DNA from: Asaccharospora irregularis DSM 2635
Lineage (GTDB): Bacteria; Bacillota; Clostridia; Peptostreptococcales; Peptostreptococcaceae
Length of the DNA stretch: 39,806 bases
NCBI RefSeq assembly: GCF_900129815.1
Contig: NZ_FQWX01000019.1
Coordinates: 1 to 39,806 of the forward strand
Direction of reading: 5' to 3'
Both the position numbers and the translations under genes were made by a program. Position 1 is the first letter of the stretch. Each line of letters opens with the position of its first letter. Under the pieces are notes generated by a model. The model saw only the letters and a program-made list of their open reading frames with translations, did not search any database and was not told the DNA's origin. This document shows, one piece after another, positions 1 to 7,714 of the stretch.

Positions 1-512
1 TTGATATATCATTCGGAGGAAGCTTCTTCGCTATAATTCATGCAAGTCAATTAGGATTAAAAATTGAGCCTAAGAATGCAGGAAAATTAACTGAATTAGC
101 TTTAGAATTAAGAGATATAATAAACAGAGAAATAGAAATACAACATCCAACTTTAGATCATATAAAAACTGTAGACTTAGTTGAAATATATGATGAGCCA
201 ACTCATCCAGAAGCTACTTATAAAAACGTAGTTATATTTGGTCAAGGCCAAGTTGATAGATCTCCATGTGGAACTGGAACAAGTGCAAAACTTGCTACAT
301 TACACGCTAAAGGTGAATTAAAAGTTGGAGAAAAATTCGTATACGAAAGTATATTAGGAACTCTATTCAAAGGTGAAATAGTAGAAACTACTAAAGTAGA
401 AGAGTTTGATGCAGTAATACCAAAAATATCTGGTTCTGCTTATATAACAGGATTCAACCACTTTGTAATAGACGAAGAAGATCCACTAAAACATGGATTT
501 ATACTTAAATAG
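1..512 (+). CDS. prdF: Proline racemase, C-terminal part (cut by window edge)
   Basis: The reading frame is open from base 3 to the stop at 510-512 and gives about 169 residues, so the N-terminal half lies outside the window. The frame opens with DISFGGSFFAIIHAS and carries VDRSPCGTGTSAKLATLHA, the second catalytic cysteine region of the proline racemase / hydroxyproline epimerase family. It ends in ITGFNHFVIDEEDPLKHGF, which I recognise as close to C. difficile PrdF. The cytosolic enzyme interconverts L- and D-proline and supplies D-proline to the selenoenzyme proline reductase in Stickland fermentation. In C. difficile the gene sits at the 3' end of the prd cluster, which fits this edge position. 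The assignment of family is firm; the pathway role is by homology. Confidence 0.93.
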   Translation, partial: DISFGGSFFAIIHASQLGLKIEPKNAGKLTELALELRDIINREIEIQHPTLDHIKTVDLVEIYDEPTHPEATYKNVVIFGQGQVDRSPCGTGTSAKLATLHAKGELKVGEKFVYESILGTLFKGEIVETTKVEEFDAVIPKISGSAYITGFNHFVIDEEDPLKHGFILK

Positions 513-582
513 AAGTATATTTAAACATTTTATAGAATAAGTATAAGTAAAAGTATATTCATTTCAAAAATATGGATATTTA

Positions 583-625
583 AAGCGGAATAGTAGTTTT
601 TTTAGGGTAGACTACTGTTCTGCTT
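583..625 (+). terminator. Hairpin after prdF
   Basis: A 14-bp stem pairs 583-596 with 612-625, with two G-U pairs and a 15-base T-rich loop. No T run follows on the plus strand, so it may be an mRNA 3'-end stabiliser, a processed end or a weak terminator rather than a classical intrinsic terminator. The rest of the 513-813 gap is AT-rich and shows no gene. Confidence 0.4.
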
Positions 626-813
626 AGTCACAAACAAATTAAAAATCATACAAATAAGCACAAAAATTCAAGTAAATCAGTTTAAAAATTAAGTTTAGAT
701 ATTATACAAAAAAATATGTTAAAAATATATTATATAAGGGAATTTCATAAAGGATGTTCATAATTTAAAAATTCAGAATATAATAAAGATTATAAAAAAC
801 AGGGGGTAGATTT

Positions 814-1701
814 ATGGTAAATATAGTGAGAGGACTATTTGTGGCATTTGTAGCAGTATTTGGTATTATATTTGGAAAAGACTATAGTAAAGCAGCTAAA
901 GAAGGAAACATAGAAGAACAAAGTTTTGCAAAAGCTGGATTTACAGGATTTTTTACAGACTTCTTCGATACATTAGGTATAGGGTCTTTTGCTCCTACAG
1001 TTGCAATTTCTAAGATGTTAAAGTTAAATATATCAGACAAACATATGCCTGGTACATTAAACGTAGCTCATACTATACCAGTTGTAGTAGAAGCGTTAAT
1101 ATTTACAACAGTTATAAAAGTTGAACCATTAACTTTAACAACATTAATAGCAGCAGCAGTTATAGGCTCTTATATAGGGGCTGGTATAATATCTAACATG
1201 GATGAAAGAAAGATACAATTAGTAATGGGATTGGCTCTAGCAGCTACTGCAGTATTAATGTTCTTATCACATCCAAAAATAGACTTAATGCCTGGTGGTG
1301 GAACTGCTACAGGTCTTGCTGGTGGTAAATTAATAGCTGGTATAGTTGGTAACTTTATACTAGGTGCTCTAATGACAGCTGGTATAGGATTATACGCTCC
1401 ATGTATGGCGATGGTTTATTTCTTAGGAATGTCTCCAGACGTAGCTTTCCCTATAATGATGGGTTCTTGTGCAATGTTAATGCCAGTTGCAAGTGCAAAA
1501 TTCATCAAAGAGGGTGCTTATGCTAGAAAAGCTTCATTAGCAATAGCTGTATGTGGTGTTGTTGGGGTTCTTATAGCAGCATATCTTGTTAAGAGTCTTC
1601 CAATGGATATATTAAAAGTTCTAGTAATTTTAGTTATAGCTTATACTTCATATACAATGTTAAAATCTGCAACTAAGAAACAAAATATAGAAAATAAATA
1701 G
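814..1701 (+). CDS. Sulfite exporter TauE/SafE-like membrane protein
   Basis: A 295-residue very hydrophobic protein with about eight predicted membrane segments in two halves, each with glycine-rich helices. It resembles the TauE/SafE (DUF81) permease family, whose members move small organosulfur or organic anions across the cytoplasmic membrane. The start ATG follows a strong ribosome site (AGGGGG, 800-808). It lies directly downstream of prdF, as an integral-membrane gene does in C. difficile, so a role in transport linked to proline reduction is possible but not shown by the sequence. The substrate is unknown. An internal stretch around residues 157-170 (LMPGGGTATGLAGGK) is rich in glycine and probably forms a loop between the two halves. 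Confidence 0.8.
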   Translation: MVNIVRGLFVAFVAVFGIIFGKDYSKAAKEGNIEEQSFAKAGFTGFFTDFFDTLGIGSFAPTVAISKMLKLNISDKHMPGTLNVAHTIPVVVEALIFTTVIKVEPLTLTTLIAAAVIGSYIGAGIISNMDERKIQLVMGLALAATAVLMFLSHPKIDLMPGGGTATGLAGGKLIAGIVGNFILGALMTAGIGLYAPCMAMVYFLGMSPDVAFPIMMGSCAMLMPVASAKFIKEGAYARKASLAIAVCGVVGVLIAAYLVKSLPMDILKVLVILVIAYTSYTMLKSATKKQNIENK

Positions 1702-1722
1702 TTTAAATATTATTTTTTAAAC

Positions 1723-1760
1723 AGGCTATCCTATCACATGCTGTAGGGTAGCCTATTTTG
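1723..1760 (+). terminator. Intrinsic terminator after TauE-like gene
   Basis: An 11-bp stem (1723-1733 with 1744-1754, one G-U pair) is followed by ATTTTG. The T run is short, so termination may be incomplete. Confidence 0.65.
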
Positions 1761-1955
1761 TAATTTAAAAAAGTAAGTTTTTAAATAGGTAAATTTATAC
1801 TCAAATCAATATCTATAGAGTGTTTTATAAGATCCATAGATCTATAAATACTAAATTTTAGTAACTATTAGTAATAAAATCCCTGCAATGAAAATATATT
1901 TATTATATAAGTTAAGATAAAAGCTAATAATTAACAAATTGTGGGGGGATAAAAT

Positions 1956-2585
1956 ATGGTAACTGTCAAAGATGATACTAATGTAGTAAACCTAAGAGGA
2001 GAGATAGAAAATAATCTAGAATTTAGCCATGAGATATTCGGGGAAAAGTTTTACAATGTGAAAATAAAGATAAGCAGACTAAGTGACTCTTTCGATATAC
2101 TTCCGATGACTATATCAGAAAGGTTGCTTGGAGAGGTAGATATTTCAAATAATAGGCTCGTGAGTGTATCTGGGCAATTAAGATCATATAATAAAAACAT
2201 AGAAAATAGGAACAAACTAGTGTTAACAGTTTTTGCTAGAGAAATAAAAGAGGCAGAAGAAGGAGTTAGAGATCCTAACAGTATTTTCTTAGATGGATAC
2301 ATATGTAAAGATCCGGTATATAGAAAGACACCTTTAGGAAGGGAAATAACAGACTTATTAGTAGCAATAAATAGACCTTATAACAAGTCGGACTATATAC
2401 CTTCTATAGTTTGGGGTAGAAATGCAAAATTTGCGAAAAACTTAGAGGTAGGAGATAGGGTTCAAATGTGGGGAAGAATACAAAGTAGAGAGTATGAAAA
2501 AAAGCTTTCTGATGGAGAAACTATTAAAAAAGTGGCTTATGAAGTCTCTATTTCCAAGATAAAAAAGGTGGATACTAATAAATAG
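1956..2585 (+). CDS. Single-stranded DNA-binding-like protein with two OB folds
   Basis: 209 residues. The second half (about 107-205) has the pattern of a single-stranded DNA-binding OB fold: the strand IFLDGYICKDPVYRKTPLG, then ITDLLVAINR, SIVWGRNAKFAKNLEVGDRV and MWGRIQSREYEKK. The first half (about 10-100) has a weaker copy of the same layout, with VVNLRGEIENN, FYNVKIKISRLSDSFDILP and VSVSGQLRSYN, so the protein looks like a tandem OB fold rather than classical SSB. It lacks the acidic C-terminal tip (DDDIPF type) that recruits partners in replicative SSB, so it is an accessory paralogue and probably not the essential ssb. The start follows a GGGGGG site seven bases upstream of the ATG. 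It stands alone between terminator-bounded units. The function in repair, competence or recombination is open. Confidence 0.78.
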   Translation: MVTVKDDTNVVNLRGEIENNLEFSHEIFGEKFYNVKIKISRLSDSFDILPMTISERLLGEVDISNNRLVSVSGQLRSYNKNIENRNKLVLTVFAREIKEAEEGVRDPNSIFLDGYICKDPVYRKTPLGREITDLLVAINRPYNKSDYIPSIVWGRNAKFAKNLEVGDRVQMWGRIQSREYEKKLSDGETIKKVAYEVSISKIKKVDTNK

Positions 2586-2717
2586 AATTCATGTAAAAAA
2601 ATACAACGATTGTTTAAAAAAATACTTATCATTTAGCTATTGAATAGTTGCTCCCGATTGATTATAATTGAGTCTGTAATGCAAATTTATAAAAGTAAAA
2701 AAAAGAGGGGGAGCACT

Positions 2718-3287
2718 GTGAAAAGCGTATTATATCATGAATATGAACCTAATGCTGACTTGACAGAAACTTCTGATGATGTAAAATGTTTTTTAGATAA
2801 CATAAAGTATAGTATAGGCAGTAAAATATTGCTTGTTGGAAATGTAGGTAACTTAGGGAAGAGATTAAGACTACTTGGAGCTTATGTAACTATTCTAGAA
2901 GATAGTCATTATGAAGATGTATGTTATTCTTTAATACACAATGAAAATTGTAATGTAGTAAAGGGTTCATTAGAATTTTTACCATTTGAAGATGGCTGCT
3001 TTGATAAAGTAATAATATTAGATCATTTTAATCATACAAACAACTGTGAAAAAGCTTCATCAGAGATATACCGAGTATTAAAAAGACACGGGGAAGTTAT
3101 TTTAGAGGATTTAAACTTAAAGAATCTAAAAGTAAAATTAAAGTATTTTAAACACAGGGTTTTTGGTGAACAAGTAAACTTTAACTATCCACAAGAAATA
3201 TTTAACATATTTTCAGAATTAGATTTTGATGGTACTCTTAAAGAACTTCATAACCAAAGATACATTTATATAGGAAAATTAAAATAA
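2718..3287 (+). CDS. Class I SAM-dependent methyltransferase-like protein
   Basis: 189 residues from a GTG start at 2718, chosen because the only good ribosome site (GAGGGGGAG, 2705-2713) lies five bases before it; the longer frame from 2640 has no such site. The fold resembles the UbiE/Methyltransf_11 group. Residues about 37-48 (KILLVGNVGNLG) take the place of glycine-rich motif I, followed by an acidic end of strand 2 (VTILEDS), then FLPFEDGCFDKVIILDHFNH as motif IV and the helix EIYRVLKRHGEVIL that usually precedes strand 5. Motif I is degenerate (G-N-V-G-N-L-G), so cofactor binding should be tested and not assumed. The substrate is unknown. It appears monocistronic, with a terminator after it. 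Confidence 0.72.
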   Translation: MKSVLYHEYEPNADLTETSDDVKCFLDNIKYSIGSKILLVGNVGNLGKRLRLLGAYVTILEDSHYEDVCYSLIHNENCNVVKGSLEFLPFEDGCFDKVIILDHFNHTNNCEKASSEIYRVLKRHGEVILEDLNLKNLKVKLKYFKHRVFGEQVNFNYPQEIFNIFSELDFDGTLKELHNQRYIYIGKLK

Positions 3288-3315
3288 ATAGGTTAATATA
3301 TAAATATAAGAATAA

Positions 3316-3347
3316 ACAAAAGACTGGGGTATACCTAGTCTTTTGTT
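3316..3347 (+). terminator. Intrinsic terminator after methyltransferase
   Basis: A 13-bp stem (3316-3328 with 3334-3346, one G-U pair) with a five-base loop. The right arm ends in TTTTGTT. The left arm has an A tract, so it could also act on the opposite strand. Confidence 0.8.
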
Positions 3348-3365
3348 GTAGGAAAGAGGGATGCC

Positions 3366-3515
3366 ATGAACATAGATTATAAAATAATCATAGTTGTGAT
3401 GTTGTTTGTAGTATTATTATCCCTTCAATTAACCTTAAATAAGATATACATTGTACTAAAGGAAATAAGGGAATTGATTAGGCTAAAGAGAATGGGAAAT
3501 GATAAATATGATTGA
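3366..3515 (+). CDS. Small single-pass membrane protein (49 aa)
   Basis: A short gene not expected from length alone but well supported: the ATG at 3366 follows GGAAAGAGG (3351-3359) at normal spacing, and the stop (3513-3515) overlaps the start of the next gene, which suggests translational coupling. The product begins MNIDYKIIIVVMLFVVLLS and has one hydrophobic helix (about residues 6-25), then a basic amphipathic tail (ELIRLKRMGNDKYD). The layout suggests a type II-like membrane anchor with a short charged tail. No family is recognised. Its position just ahead of the sigma-54 regulator and its overlap with it suggest co-expression. Confidence 0.6.
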   Translation: MNIDYKIIIVVMLFVVLLSLQLTLNKIYIVLKEIRELIRLKRMGNDKYD

Positions 3516-3924
3516 TTTAGAGCATATAAAATCCGACATACAAAATATAGCAGAGGCAATAGTTTCAGTATTAGGAATAGATGTAACTATTGTAGATCAT
3601 AACCTAGTTAGAATTGCGGGAACAGGAATATATTTAAAAAAGGTAGGAGAAAAGGTCAATGGATATTCTGCCTTTAAAAAATCTTTAGACGAGCAAATAG
3701 GCATAATAATTGATGATCCAAGTTCTAATGAGATATGCAAGGAGTGCTACAATAAGCTTGAATGTAAAGAAGTAGCAGAGGTAAGCTGTCCTATTGTATG
3801 CGATGGTATATCTTATGGGGTTATAGGGCTTATTGCCTTTAGCAAAGAACAGGGAAACATAATAAAAAATGAAAAAAAATGTTTTGATGAACTTTTTAGG
3901 GAAGATGGCAGATTTAATTTCTAG
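3499..3924 (+). pseudogene. cdsR: Sigma-54 activator, N-terminal sensor part (frameshifted)
   Basis: This frame encodes the sensory domain that belongs to the activator continuing at 3869. The likely start is ATG 3499 or ATG 3508. Residues 5-45 (LEHIKSDIQNIAEAIVSVLG, then VTIVDHNLVRIAGTGIY) match the N-terminal domain of PrdR-like activators. A cluster of cysteines follows at residues 80, 83, 89, 97 and 101, then YGVIGLIAFSKEQ. The family normally continues into a helix of the form ...[13 protein letters not shown], and that sequence is present but in the +1 frame, starting inside the 3869 frame. The break falls at an A8 run (3872-3879); seven A's would join both frames without loss. So this is either a true frameshift, a sequence error, or a slippery site. 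The symbol follows C. difficile CdsR, the activator of cdsB, by position. Confidence 0.75.
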
Positions 3925-5278
3925 CAAGCTCAAAGAGCAGATAAAAACATATGAGTTAGAGTTAGAAAAAAAGAAGCTAGAAACCCTTGTAGACAATATG
4001 GACAAGGCAATAGTATCGATAGATGTAAATGGGAAGATAGATAAGTATAACGCTAAATTTAGAGAGATTTTTAAGTTAAAAGAAGATGTATACAATAAAA
4101 ATATCTTTAAAATATTAGACTTTATAAGTGAACCGTCAATAGACAATTTTAAAAGAGATAAGTTGTGTAGCTTTTCGTATAAAAAGGAGGGCTATACACT
4201 AAAAGGTATCTATAATATCAATAAAATAGTCTTAAAAGATGATTTAAAAGGTTATGTTATAGATTTTATAGATAAAAAAGATGCGATCAAAACCTACAAT
4301 AAAATAAATAAGGATTACAAAATAACCCTAGAAAATATAATAGGAGAGAGCCAAGAAATAAAACAAGTAAAAAAGGAAGCTTTAATTGCGTCAAAATCCT
4401 CATCTACAGTCTTAATAACGGGCGAGAGTGGTACTGGTAAGGAGTTATTTGCTAGGGCAATACACAATCATAGTAAAAGATCAGAGAACCCTTTTGTAGC
4501 TGTAAATTGCGCCGCAATACCAGATAATCTGTTGGAGAGTGAGTTATTTGGTTATGAAGAAGGAGCCTTTACAGGAGCCAGAAAAGGCGGTAAATTGGGT
4601 ATGTTTGAATTAGCCCACAAAGGGAGTATATTTTTAGATGAGATAGGTGATATGAGCCTTCATTTACAGTCTAAATTACTTAGAGTTCTCCAAGAAAAAG
4701 AGCTAAATAAGATAGGGGCAAAATCTAATGTTTTTATAGATGTTAGAATCATAGCAGCAACAAACAAAAATTTAGAGGATATGATTAAAAAGAGAACTTT
4801 CAGAGAGGATTTATACTATAGACTCAACGTAATACCTATAAAATTACCGAGCTTGAGAGAGAGAAAAAGCGACATACCACTACTAATAGATTATATGGTA
4901 AAGGAATATTCAGAAAAGCTTAATAAAAGTGTATCTGGTGTTGACAACAATGTATTAGATGCTATGTTAAGCTATAAATGGCCAGGAAATATAAGAGAGC
5001 TTCAAAATTTAGTGGAGTATAGTGTCAATATGTCTTACTCATCTATAATAAGTTTGGACGTAATACCTAAAAAAATAAGAACTATAAAACATGAAGAAGT
5101 TATTAGAGAAGATGACTCAATAAGAACATTAGATGAATTAGAAAAGCACGAAATAATAAAAGCCTTATTGAAATATAAGGATTACAAAAAGGACAAAGAA
5201 TTAGCGGCTAAGGCTTTGGGAATATCAAGGGCTACCTTATATAGAAAGTTAGAAAAGTACAATATAGTTATAAAATAA
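3869..5278 (+). CDS. cdsR: Sigma-54-dependent activator, PAS-AAA-HTH part (frameshifted from 3499)
   Basis: This frame holds the rest of the activator. In order: a short helix [20 protein letters not shown], a PAS-like domain (about residues 45-135, with [18 protein letters not shown]), an AAA+ domain (about 148-375) with Walker A GESGTGKE, the sigma-54 contact loop GAFTGA at 232-237, Walker B IFLDEIGD and the arginine-finger region [14 protein letters not shown], and a Fis-type HTH at the end ([20 protein letters not shown]). The ATG at 3869 has no ribosome site, which supports one split gene over two separate genes. The activator would bind upstream of cdsB and drive open-complex formation by ATP hydrolysis, as CdsR does in C. 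difficile. A sigma-54 promoter lies 210 bases after its stop, and rpoN is in the same window. If the frameshift is real, the sensor would be detached and translation of this part would depend on slippage. Confidence 0.88.
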   Translation: MKKNVLMNFLGKMADLISSKLKEQIKTYELELEKKKLETLVDNMDKAIVSIDVNGKIDKYNAKFREIFKLKEDVYNKNIFKILDFISEPSIDNFKRDKLCSFSYKKEGYTLKGIYNINKIVLKDDLKGYVIDFIDKKDAIKTYNKINKDYKITLENIIGESQEIKQVKKEALIASKSSSTVLITGESGTGKELFARAIHNHSKRSENPFVAVNCAAIPDNLLESELFGYEEGAFTGARKGGKLGMFELAHKGSIFLDEIGDMSLHLQSKLLRVLQEKELNKIGAKSNVFIDVRIIAATNKNLEDMIKKRTFREDLYYRLNVIPIKLPSLRERKSDIPLLIDYMVKEYSEKLNKSVSGVDNNVLDAMLSYKWPGNIRELQNLVEYSVNMSYSSIISLDVIPKKIRTIKHEEVIREDDSIRTLDELEKHEIIKALLKYKDYKKDKELAAKALGISRATLYRKLEKYNIVIK

Positions 5279-5280
5279 GC

Positions 5281-5324
5281 AAAAAGTCTCAAAATGATAC
5301 GAAATATCATTTTGAGACTTTTTT
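5281..5324 (+). terminator. Strong terminator after cdsR
   Basis: A perfect 19-bp stem (5281-5299 with 5305-5323) around a five-base loop, with a T6 end. The A-rich left arm makes it potentially bidirectional. It insulates cdsR from the cdsB promoter region. Confidence 0.92.
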
Positions 5325-5430
5325 GTTTTGAAATTGAGACTTATTTATATAAAGATAAGAGTTATATTTTATTTTTAAGGCTAAAATAAGAACGAAGAAA
5401 AAATATATACAAATATTTATTGAATAAACT

Positions 5431-5442
5431 TTGGTATTCCAA
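5431..5442 (+). promoter_or_regulatory. Candidate activator-binding palindrome upstream of cdsB
   Basis: TTGG-TATT-CCAA, extended by outer A-C / G-T pairs at 5428-5429 and 5444-5445, sits about 50 bases before the -24 element, near -79 from the expected transcript start. This is a usual place for an enhancer-binding-protein site. A second perfect inverted repeat, TGATTTT-T-AAAATCA, lies at 5456-5470 and is an alternative. Assignment to CdsR is inference. Confidence 0.4.
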
Positions 5443-5487
5443 TGTATTTAGCATATGATTTTTAAAATCAGATTAGAAATATAAAAG

Positions 5488-5505
5488 TTGGCATGTTTGT
5501 TGCTT
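5488..5505 (+). promoter_or_regulatory. Sigma-54 (-24/-12) promoter of cdsB
   Basis: TTGGCATGTTTGTTGCTT matches the sigma-54 consensus TGGCAC-N5-TTGCW, with GG at 5490-5491 and GC at 5502-5503 separated by exactly ten bases. It lies 42 bases before the cdsB start codon and downstream of a sigma-54 activator gene. The transcript would start near 5515. Confidence 0.9.
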
Positions 5506-5547
5506 TAATATAAGTCATAAAACAATAAACTAGGAGGATTATTATAA

Positions 5548-6852
5548 ATGAGAGATATAAGAAAAGAATTAATAAGTATGCTAAAAGCGGAAGTTAAACC
5601 AGCGGTAGGATGTACTGAACCTGTAGCATTAGCACTTGCATGTGCAAAAGCAAAAGAGCTATTAGGAGAGGAAGTAGTAAAAAATACTATGTTAGTTAGT
5701 CCTAATGTTTATAAAAATGGTATGTGTGTTGGTATTCCAGGAACAAATAGATTAGGTTTAAAAATAGCAGCGGCTATGGGTATTATTGGCGGACATTATG
5801 AAAACGGTTTGAGTGTTTTAGAAACTTTAACAGAAGAAGAAGTTTTAGAATCTGAAAAGTATATGGATACTAATCCAATATCAATATCACCAGCTGACAC
5901 AAAGGAAAAGGTTTATATAGAAGTTTCATTAGAAGGTAAAAATCATAAATCTAAGGTTATAATAAGAACTAAGCACGATAACTTTGTATTTTTACAAAAA
6001 GATGAGGAAATATTATTAGATGAAAGAGTAGAAGTTGAGGCAAAACAAGATAATACTAAAAAAGAAAACTTATTAGATACTGTAACTATAAAAGAACTAG
6101 TAGAGAATGTTGAAAAAATTGATTTAAAAGATATAGAGTTCCTTTTATATGGAATAAAAATGAATGAAGAAATGGCTAACTACGGTTTATCTAAAAAAAC
6201 TGGTATAGGTGTAGGATATGGAATAAAAAAATCTATGGAACAAGGTCTTTTAGGAGACGATGTAATAAACTATGCGATGATGATTACAGCAGGGGCTTCA
6301 GATGCTAGAATGGCAGGAGTAAAGATGCCTGTTATGAGTTCAAATGGTAGTGGTAACCACGGGTTAACGGCAATACTTCCAATAGTTGCATACAATAAAA
6401 AATTCCCACAAACAGAAGAAAAATTAGCTAAATCACTAGCTATATCTCACTTAGTAACTGCTTATGTTAAAAACTTTACTGGAAGATTATCAGCAGTATG
6501 TGGATGTGGAGTTGCAGCATCAACAGGGGCAACTGCAGGTATAGCATGGCTTATGAATGGAGAGATAAGACAAATAGAAGGTGCTATAGAAAATATGATA
6601 GCTAACTTAAGTGGTATGATATGTGATGGAGCAAAGGCTGGTTGTGCTTTAAAACTAGCATCAGCAGCATCAGCAGCAGTACAAAGTGCTATAATAGCAA
6701 ATAATGAATGTTATGTACCACCAATGAATGGTATAGTTGGAGCAAAAGTAGAAGAAAGTATACAAAACTTAGGTAAAGTAAGTGATAAAGGGATGTCTGT
6801 TACAGATGAGGTTATAATAAATGTAATGGATGATATGAATAAGGTAAAGTAA
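5548..6852 (+). CDS. cdsB: L-cysteine desulfidase (UPF0597 / serine dehydratase-like family)
   Basis: 434 residues, full length for the UPF0597 family. The family is related to the alpha subunit of Fe-S serine dehydratase and includes L-cysteine desulfidases that turn cysteine into pyruvate, ammonia and sulfide. Visible marks are VKPAVGCTEPVALALACAKA near residues 16-35, GASDARMAGVKMPVMSSNGSG around 251-271, the cysteine pair AVCGCGVAAS near 313-322 and the late pair MICDGAKAGCALKLA near 352-366. These cysteines are the likely cluster ligands. The ATG follows AGGAGG at ideal spacing. In C. difficile the orthologue CdsB is induced by cysteine through sigma-54 and CdsR and lowers the cysteine pool that represses toxin genes. 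The same gene order and promoter type here support the same role. The cytosolic location follows from the absence of a signal peptide. Confidence 0.87.
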   Translation: MRDIRKELISMLKAEVKPAVGCTEPVALALACAKAKELLGEEVVKNTMLVSPNVYKNGMCVGIPGTNRLGLKIAAAMGIIGGHYENGLSVLETLTEEEVLESEKYMDTNPISISPADTKEKVYIEVSLEGKNHKSKVIIRTKHDNFVFLQKDEEILLDERVEVEAKQDNTKKENLLDTVTIKELVENVEKIDLKDIEFLLYGIKMNEEMANYGLSKKTGIGVGYGIKKSMEQGLLGDDVINYAMMITAGASDARMAGVKMPVMSSNGSGNHGLTAILPIVAYNKKFPQTEEKLAKSLAISHLVTAYVKNFTGRLSAVCGCGVAASTGATAGIAWLMNGEIRQIEGAIENMIANLSGMICDGAKAGCALKLASAASAAVQSAIIANNECYVPPMNGIVGAKVEESIQNLGKVSDKGMSVTDEVIINVMDDMNKVK

Positions 6853-6918
6853 GTACTTGAAAAACTATTTAATCTCTTATAAAATGGATACAGTAACATT
6901 ATAAGTGGAGGTTATATT

Positions 6919-7458
6919 ATGGACATAGAAAGCAAAAAATGGGAAGTACTATGCTCAGAGGAGCAAATAGCTGAAAGATTAAAAGAGTTAGGTGAGCAGA
7001 TAACAGAGGATTATAAGGATAAGAAACTTATGGTAGTATCTTTACTAAAGGGAAGTTTTATATTCTGTGCGGACTTAGTGAGAACTATAAAAGTCCCTGT
7101 TAAAATTGAATTTATGACTACGTCAAGTTATGGTCATGGAGAAAATAGTAGTGGAAAAATAAATGTTTTATCTGATATAAATGCAGATTTAGAGGGATAT
7201 GATGTTTTAATAGTGGATGATATAACTGATACTGCTCTTACTATGAATCACGTTATGAACCATTTAAAGGCTAAGAACCCAGCGAGTATAAAATGTTGTG
7301 TATTACTAGACAAGCCAAGCAGAAGAAAGGTTGAATTAGTTCCAGATTACTGTGGATTTACTATAGAAGATAAGTTTGTGGTTGGCTACGGTCTTAATTT
7401 TGGAGATTATTATAGAAATATACCATACGTATTTAATGTAACAGATGAAGATAGATAA
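6919..7458 (+). CDS. hpt: Hypoxanthine(-guanine) phosphoribosyltransferase
   Basis: 179 residues, the normal length of bacterial HPRT, a cytosolic purine-salvage enzyme that joins hypoxanthine or guanine to PRPP. The pyrophosphate loop is SLLKGSF (41-47), the flexible-loop region is MTTSSYGHGENSSG (66-79), and the PRPP-binding strand is VLIVDDITDTALT (96-108). This last motif normally reads E-D-I-x-D-T-G-x-T, so here the first acid is D and the glycine is alanine. VVGYGLNFGDYYRNIPYV near the C-terminus is typical of the purine-binding end. The ribosome site is GTGGAGG. It follows cdsB after 66 bases without a terminator, so read-through from the cdsB promoter is possible. The altered motif hints at a second, specialised hpt copy; the main hpt would be next to ftsH/tilS elsewhere. 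Confidence 0.88.
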   Translation: MDIESKKWEVLCSEEQIAERLKELGEQITEDYKDKKLMVVSLLKGSFIFCADLVRTIKVPVKIEFMTTSSYGHGENSSGKINVLSDINADLEGYDVLIVDDITDTALTMNHVMNHLKAKNPASIKCCVLLDKPSRRKVELVPDYCGFTIEDKFVVGYGLNFGDYYRNIPYVFNVTDEDR

Positions 7459-7477
7459 TAATATATAAAATGTAGAG

Positions 7478-7523
7478 AGTCATTATTTGTGATTATTATA
7501 AGTCATGAATAATGGCTTTTTTT
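7478..7523 (+). terminator. Intrinsic terminator after hpt
   Basis: A 10-bp stem (7478-7487 with 7508-7517, one G-U pair) with a 20-base loop, followed by a T7 run at 7517-7523. Confidence 0.8.
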
Positions 7524-7714
7524 GTGGATATAAGTGAAGGATATATTCTTAATATATTTTTAAGAATATATATGATAAAATTTAGATGTATAAAAAATAA
7601 TAACGTGATTTATGTAATATTATGCATAATATAGTCTTTATTGTATAAGGGGAATTATATATTTGATTTAATTGTAAGAAGTATTAGTATTATTTATATA
7701 GGGGGATAAGTTAC

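Noticed and set aside
2640-2717. Longer N-terminus for the methyltransferase
   Set aside because: The upstream codons have no ribosome site, while GTG 2718 has a very strong one.
3685-4146. Long minus-strand frame across the sigma-54 regulator
   Set aside because: It is opposite two frames with clear protein motifs, has no ribosome site and its product resembles nothing.
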